Of a stretch of DNA of 64,000 nucleotides, positions 58,762 through 64,000 are shown in pieces; position 1 is the stretch's first letter, and the number at the start of each line of letters is the position of its first letter. Position numbers and translations under genes: made by a program. The stretch covers positions 806,001 to 870,000 of the forward strand of contig JAJXRY010000001.1 in the NCBI GenBank assembly GCA_021628825.1. Direction: 5' to 3'. The stretch is from Lachnospiraceae bacterium (GTDB taxonomy: Bacteria; Bacillota; Clostridia; Lachnospirales; Lachnospiraceae). A model generated the notes under the pieces. That model did not search any database and was not told the DNA's origin. It saw only the letters and a program-made list of their open reading frames with translations.

Positions 58762-60071
58762 TTAATATTTGATCTTGTCCTTTACACTGATTTCTTTTCC
58801 AAGCTGGACCTCGATCAGTTTCAGCTCCGTGACTGCCGCAATCGTATGTTTACACCCTGCTTTCATCGTCAGGACATCCCCCGGTCCGACATTCTTTATC
58901 TCATCATCAAGGATTGCCTGTCCGTTTCCCTGAATGATCGTCCAGACCTCGTCACGGCGTTCATGGCTGTGGTAATTCATCTTATGTCCCGGCATCAGTG
59001 TTACCTTAATCGTCATGCTCTCATCTTCAACGTCAAGTACACGAAAGCTTCCCCACGACTTCTCTGCAAACATCACCTGCTGATCGATTTTATCTACAAA
59101 CGGCTTGATGTAGCTTGACTGTTCCTTGTCTGATACGAGGATTCCCTCCGGACTTGCCGAAACCACGACATCCTGTAATCCCATGCACAATACCGGAACA
59201 TCCAGTTCATTAATGACATGGACATTGTTACACTTCTCGTTTAAAATAGCATCTCCGATGCTCGTTTCTTCCATAGCCTCTGTCAGGGTGTTCCAGGTTC
59301 CGAGATCCTTCCACTTACCAGCAAAGCGCAGGACACTGATATCCTTTTCTTTCTCGCCGACCGCATAGTCAAAGCTGATCTTCTGTAAGGTTTCATACCT
59401 GGCAAACAGATCCTGATAATCCGTAAAGTCAATGAGCTCATGTGCCTTTTTTTAATAATATACCCAAGTTGGAAAGCAAACACACCGCCATTCCACAGTG
59501 CACCCTTTGCAATGTATTGCTTCGCCACATCAGCCGTTGGCTTTTCTTTAAAAGTAGAAACCTTGCTCACACGCTCCTTGCTCTCAGGAATGACATAGCC
59601 ATACTTCTCACTCGGATACGTGGGTTCAATTCCCATCAGCACAAGGTTTGCCTCTCCCCGCTCTGCGAGGTGTGCCAGTTCCTTTACGGTTTCGAAGTAA
59701 TCCTCATCCACATACGGATCCACAGGGCACACCACGACAGCCTCCCTTCTCTGAAATGTGCTTCACATCCTTAAGAAAAGCTGCGGCAAGTGCAATCGCT
59801 GGAAAGGTGTCACGGCGGCACGGCTCCACGCAGACAGAAACCTCCTCACCAAGCTGATTATGAATGGCTGATACCTGGGATTTCGAGGTTGCAATCGTAA
59901 CGGTTGCGTCCGCATCTACCGTCTTGATCTGACGATAGACCCGCTGCACCATAGATTCGTATTCCCCGTCTTCCTTTTTAAAGATCTTGATAAACTGTTT
60001 TGGACCGGATATCGTTGGACAAAGGCCATAAGCGCTTTTCCCGATCCTCCTGATAATAAGACAATGTTCAT
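58762..60071 (-). CDS. manC: mannose-1-phosphate guanylyltransferase with C-terminal cupin, frameshifted
   Basis: Makes GDP-mannose for glycan synthesis; the C-terminal type II mannose-6-phosphate isomerase-like cupin is seen in PGHKMNYHSHERRDEVWTII and MKAGCKHTIAAVTELKLIEV. N-terminus MNIVLLSGGSGKRLWPLSND after correction, FKEKPTADVAKQYIAKGALW, and NGGVFAF. At least four shifts (near 60030, 59735, 59450, 59280). About 437 residues. ATG 60071. Confidence 0.87.
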
Positions 60072-60104
60072 TCTGCTCCCCCATTTTTTTATGAAGTAAT
60101 ATTT

Positions 60105-60258
60105 GTAACTATTCAGAGCCATGCAAATTATGACAATATGGACGTCGAATGCTCGCATTCGTAAGGACATTTGACATAATTTATATGGCGAAGTAACCAC
60201 ATGAGTTAAACTACGTTGCGTTAGCAACGGTTTTACGAATGTGGTTCTGAATCGTTAC
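60105..60258. mobile_element. MITE-like element, copy 4
   Basis: Ends GTAACTATTCAGA (60105-60117) and TCTGAATCGTTAC (60246-60258), 12 of 13 matching. It is close to the reverse complement of the 113-267 element over its whole length. Inside are CGAATGCTCGCATTCG and CGTTGCGTTAGCAACG hairpins. No clear target duplication. Together with the fragment at 60307 and the following terminator it fills the 374-base gap between manC and the ABC permease gene. Confidence 0.75.
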
Positions 60259-60306
60259 GTAATTCCATCTGAATACAGACATCTGCCTAAAAACAAATCT
60301 GTATAA

Positions 60307-60320
60307 CTCTGAACAGTTAC
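60307..60320. repeat. extra right end of the MITE-like family
   Basis: CTCTGAACAGTTAC resembles the right terminus of the elements, about 50 bases beyond the end of copy 4. Confidence 0.4.
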
Positions 60321-60354
60321 AGTGTACCTTACTTTCCTGATAAAATCCACTTAA

Positions 60355-60385
60355 AAAATCCGCAGCCTTTCAGGCTACGGATTTT
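60355..60385 (-). terminator. terminator of the ABC transporter operon
   Basis: AAAATCCGCAGCC (60355-60367) pairs with GGCTACGGATTTT (60373-60385) with one mismatch around TTTCA; T6 follows on the minus strand. Confidence 0.82.
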
Positions 60386-60445
60386 ATCATTATCTCTATA
60401 TATTTCATTTTTCCTGTAGAGCTTGCATAAGCATTTTTGATTATC

Positions 60446-61347
60446 TTACTCCTTAACACCACCGATGGTAAGTCCGGTTACGAAGTATCTTTGTAAGAAC
60501 GGATACAGGCAGATGATTGGAAGCATGGTTGCAATCGTCGCTGCGGACCGGACAGTAACAGGTGTTACTGCTGCTGAACTTGCTCCGGCTGCGGAGGCAT
60601 TTGCAGCGCTTCCGCTCTGCTGCATTACAGATGACAATAATTTCATCAACTCATACTGCAAGGTTGTGTACTCACCTTTCATTCTGTTATACAACATTGC
60701 ATCAAACCAGGAATTCCACTGATATACTGCAACAAATAGGGCAACGGTTGCATATACCGGTTTACATAACGGAGATATGATTTTAATGAATATCGTCCAG
60801 TATCCTGCACCATCCAGCTGTGCAGACTCTTCAAGGGAATCCGGAAGTCCCTGCATATAGGTTCTTAACACCAGCATATTAAATGCACTGATTGTTCCAG
60901 GAATGACATATACCCAGAAGGTTCCAGTCAGATGTAAATTTCTGTATAACATAAAGATCGGAATCATACCGCCGTTTACATACATGGTAATTACCCAGAA
61001 CAATGATAACTGGGACTTGAACATAAAACGCTTTCTGCTGACCACAAATGCCAGAAGTGCATTGGTTACTAAGGAAAGCAGTGTTCCAATTATGGTTCGC
61101 AATACGGTTATGTAAGCACCCTGAAGCATATTCTGCTTGGTAAGCACCGTCTTGTAGTTATTTAACGTAAACATTCTCGGCCATAAATAAATGCCGCCTC
61201 TTACTGCATCAATACCATCATTAAGGGAAATTGCCAGGGTATTCAATACCGGATATAAGGTAATTACTACAAAGGCAATCATGAACAAAGTATTAAAAAA
61301 ACTACGAATATTTTTATCCGCAAGGGATGTCTTTTTCTTTTTTTCAT
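60446..61347 (-). CDS. carbohydrate ABC transporter permease (LplC/YtcP type), one frameshift region
   Basis: Inner-membrane permease of a CUT1-type importer. Corrected N-terminus MKKKKKTSLADKNIRSFFN from ATG 61347 behind GGAGG (shift near 61330-61300); helices include FVVITLYPVLNTLAISLND; the ATPase-contact EAA loop reads EESAQLDGAGYWTIFIKIIS. C-terminus ends LTIGGVKE, usual for LplC. About 301 residues. An Ala/Ser-rich stretch lies near residue 250. Confidence 0.88.
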
Positions 61348-61358
61348 GTCTCTACCTC

Positions 61359-62305
61359 CTAGAATAACCTTTCTTCGCCCATACGTTTTGCAGCAAAATT
61401 AGCGACCAGAATCAGTGCAATACTGACTGCACTCTTAAATATTCCGGCTGCAGTACCTAATGAGAAGTCATTCTGACTGATACCCCAGGTAAGAACATAA
61501 ATGTCAATGGTATCCGATACACTCTTAATCAGGCCATTACCTAACAGATACTGTACTTCAAATCCTGCATTCAGTACATTACCTACATTCATCAGTAACA
61601 AAATCATGATCGTAGGCTTAATACCCGGTAATGTTATATATTTAATCTTTGCCCATCTTCCGGCTCCATCAATGGATGCTGCTTCATACAGACACGGATC
61701 AATGGAGGTAATGGCTGCCAGATAAATAATGGCATTCCATCCGGTTTCCTTCCAGCAGTTTGCAAATGCTACAATCCACCAGAAATATTTGGGATGCGCA
61801 AAGAAGTCAATTGCGCGGTCAATAATTCCAGCTTTCATTAATAATTCATTGATGATACCGGTAGAAGATAACGCATCATGTAAAAATACCGGTAACAATA
61901 ATCCAGGAAAGGAAATGAGGTAAATAGGAAATTGTCTGTATTACCTTTTTTTCGGTTTCGTGGCACGAATTTCATTTAGCAGAATGGCAAATAGTATTGC
62001 CATAATTGTGGATGTCACCAGATTCAGCACACCCATACAAAAATGTATTACGGATAACCCGTAAAAAGGTTGCATCCTGAAACAGGAACTGGAACTTTGC
62101 AAGTCCCACAAATTTAGATCCCAACAATCCATCCTTGGGTTTATAATTCTGGAATGCCATCAGCCATCCGGTTAATGGCCAGTAGTAAAAAGATGATTCC
62201 ATAAATCATCATAAAGAAGGAAACGATCAGCAGAAATTTCTGTCTTTTAATTTCTTTCCATGTTATCTTTTTGTCTTTTTTCACTTTAGCTACGCCCTGA
62301 CTCAT
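61359..62305 (-). CDS. carbohydrate ABC transporter permease (LplB type), frameshifted
   Basis: Partner permease. ATG 62305 (MSQGVAKVKKDKKI) follows TAGGAG; then FLLIVSFFMMIYGIIFLL, WPLTGWLMAFQNYKPKDGLL in a second frame, and the main frame with YEAASIDGAGRWAKIKYITL (EAA loop). At least three shifts near 62175, 62045 and 61930. About 316 residues. No ATPase gene is present; such LplABC systems use a shared MsmX-like ATPase. Confidence 0.85.
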
Positions 62306-62331
62306 ATATCCGCTCCTAACTTGTAATAAGG

Positions 62332-62370
62332 AAGCGGCAATAGTTTTCTTACCGAATCCTACTGCCGCTT
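62332..62370 (-). terminator. intercistronic hairpin after the binding-protein gene
   Basis: AAGCGGCAATAG (62332-62343) pairs with CTACTGCCGCTT (62359-62370) with one mismatch. There is no clear T run, so it more likely attenuates or stabilises the mRNA, giving more binding protein than permease. Confidence 0.5.
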
Positions 62371-62409
62371 TCCTCACACAATCATTTTAAATGCTGCAGT
62401 CTCTATCTC

Positions 62410-64000
62410 CTACTTAAAGGTATCCAGAATTGCCTGCATCTCACTAATGAAATCTTCAGGTTTGCAAGCATTATATGCATCCATATACTCAGCCCATCCG
62501 GTTTCGAAATCACTGGCCATTACAACCTTGGGTAAGTACTCATGCTTAATTTCACCCATCTTTGTCCATGCCACACCACCAGGAGTCTCTGTGGTGAAGT
62601 TATTAGAATAACTGTACATAGGGAACCAGGGGCCATTTTCCTCAACTACAGAACCAATCATATCTACATAGTTTCCTGCACCATATGCTGCAAGGCAGTC
62701 CTTTAACGGCTGTGCCATATCTACCTGGAATTCTGCAGGCTGTTCTTCCGGCTTATTTGCATTAATTCCATCATCACTGGTACCTCCCCACTGAGGCATA
62801 TAAGAATACTGGCAACGATGAGATGCCTGATATGCGGTATCTGACCAGTTCATTCTCTGCTCCTGTGTTCTTGCATATAAACCATTTTCATCAACGGTAT
62901 AATCTACATCCTTAACACCCCAGAATCTTAAATCATGCAGTTCCTGATCCATTGCACAATCAACGATAAATTTGAATGCCTTATCCGGATCCTTACAATC
63001 CTTGGTAATAGCAACACCGGAAGCCTGGTTAACCGTATCACCGTATGAATGCCATCTGTTTTCCATTCCCTCTTCTGTGGTTAATCCAAGAGGAACATAG
63101 TTGCATCCCTTTTCGTTAAGTCCCTGCTGTTTGAATACATCATTCACAGTGTATGCGAAATCCCACCACTGGTCTACCATACCAAGTACACGACCTGTGG
63201 AAAGCTTGGCAATATATTCATCATAGGTCTGGGTAAAGCTTTCAGGATCTACAAAGCCCTTCTGATATTCTTCGTTCAGCTTCTTGAAGTACTTAATAGT
63301 ATCGTCAGAAGTATTGTAATCCTCAACTGTCATCGTATCCTTATTAACAATAACAGATCCATCATTCGGATGTCCCCCGAGGAACTGTCCTGCATTTTCA
63401 AGGCAGAAGTATCTCCAGTCTTCACAGAGAATGGTATAAGGGATATTCGGTGTTCCATCTTCCATGGTCGGATTTGCTGCCATGTAATCTTCGATTACCT
63501 GGAAATACTGATCCATGGTCTTGATTTCCGGATATCCGGCCCACTCAAGAACTCTTACCTGAATCCAGAATGCTTCGTCATTATGTGTTGTTACAGTAGG
63601 TTCACCCTTCGTATTTCCGAAAGGATTGATCCAGTAGATATGTCCATCCGGCTGGCGGAACTTTTCCCATTCATCTTCTGTGAACCATTTTTCTTTAAAT
63701 TCCGGATACTGGTCAATATAGTCATCCAACGGGATGAGTGCTCCTGCATCTACCAGGAGTGACATGTCATCGCTGTCAATATAATCCGGATATTCATCAC
63801 TTGCAATTAACATACCGGTTGCTTCTGATGCAGTCTGTCCTGTTAACCATGTCTCTTTAATACGAACGCCCCACTTCTCGCCAATCATCTGGGCAATTTC
63901 ATTATCATCATTAATTTCAGAACCCGGCATGGTAACGAACATGGTGAAATCTGAAATTTCGTCTTCTGAATAAGAAGTTTTTCGCCTCTTCTGTTGTGGA
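62410..64000 (-). CDS. extracellular solute-binding protein (LplA type), 5' end outside window
   Basis: Substrate-binding lipoprotein of the ABC importer. Visible: MIGEKWGVRIKETWLTG, YPDYIDSDDMSLLVDAGALI, PLDDYIDQYPEFKEKWF, and many aromatic residues typical of sugar binding. The frame from 63942 is open; near 63980 an A5 run shifts it, and the upstream text reads TEEAKTSYSEDEISDFTMFV. The signal peptide and first residues lie beyond the window. Substrate is likely an oligosaccharide, not determined here. Confidence 0.88.
   Translation of the reverse strand, partial: PQQKRRKTSYSEDEISDFTMFVTMPGSEINDDNEIAQMIGEKWGVRIKETWLTGQTASEATGMLIASDEYPDYIDSDDMSLLVDAGALIPLDDYIDQYPEFKEKWFTEDEWEKFRQPDGHIYWINPFGNTKGEPTVTTHNDEAFWIQVRVLEWAGYPEIKTMDQYFQVIEDYMAANPTMEDGTPNIPYTILCEDWRYFCLENAGQFLGGHPNDGSVIVNKDTMTVEDYNTSDDTIKYFKKLNEEYQKGFVDPESFTQTYDEYIAKLSTGRVLGMVDQWWDFAYTVNDVFKQQGLNEKGCNYVPLGLTTEEGMENRWHSYGDTVNQASGVAITKDCKDPDKAFKFIVDCAMDQELHDLRFWGVKDVDYTVDENGLYARTQEQRMNWSDTAYQASHRCQYSYMPQWGGTSDDGINANKPEEQPAEFQVDMAQPLKDCLAAYGAGNYVDMIGSVVEENGPWFPMYSYSNNFTTETPGGVAWTKMGEIKHEYLPKVVMASDFETGWAEYMDAYNACKPEDFISEMQAILDTFK

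Overview
This window looks like chromosome of an anaerobic, spore-forming Firmicute of the Clostridia, most likely a Lachnospiraceae-type gut bacterium. Evidence: AAGGAGG-type ribosome sites, mid-40s GC by eye, a full spoIIIA operon, spoIVB, spoIIM, and gene blocks in the Bacillus/Clostridium order. Almost every gene from about 5.7 kb to the end is on the minus strand; only azlCD, the DAHP synthase and rqcH are on the plus strand.

Layout. 0-10 kb: metF, a uridine-kinase-like gene, azlCD, hisS, DAHP synthase, xerD, spoIIM, a nudF-type hydrolase and a PLP aminotransferase, punctuated by a family of small inverted-repeat elements. 9.8-17.5 kb: rny, recX-recA (LexA boxes upstream), pgsA, rimO, rpoZ, gmk, remA, yicC. 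17.6-24.6 kb: rqcH, a SpoVB/MurJ-like flippase, a Cys-rich DUF1284 protein coupled to bioY (BirA-like operator), glgA, and a stand-alone Spo0A effector domain. 24.7-40.8 kb: S66 peptidase, spoIVB, tandem repeats, recN, argR, nadK, tlyA, dxs, ispA, xseB, xseA, nusB, yqhY, a transglutaminase-like lipoprotein, prfC, deoB. 40.9-46.2 kb: spoIIIAH to AA. 46.2-58.5 kb: pnp, rpsO, an NlpC/P60 hydrolase and the translation cluster ribF-truB-nrnA-rbfA-infB-ylxQ-ylxR-nusA-rimP. 58.7-64 kb: a mannose-1-phosphate guanylyltransferase with cupin domain and an LplABC-type oligosaccharide ABC transporter cut by the window end.

More than half of the genes are broken by one-base length differences, mainly in A/T homopolymers, including essential genes (recA, dxs, infB, pnp, rny). 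In hisS, nadK and glgA pairs of shifts cancel out and hide conserved motifs. This is best read as sequencing error, so I annotate full-length genes across the shifts and give the reconstructed ends. Coordinates of such genes come from joining frames by eye.

I did not find an obviously new multi-gene system. The most interesting items are the MITE-like family with 8-bp target duplications, the receiver-less Spo0A protein beside a spoIVB that lacks its usual spo0A neighbour, the hairpin between pnp and spoIIIAA whose 3' arm is the spoIIIAA ribosome site, the bioY BirA operator, and a 109-bp tandem duplication between spoIVB and recN.
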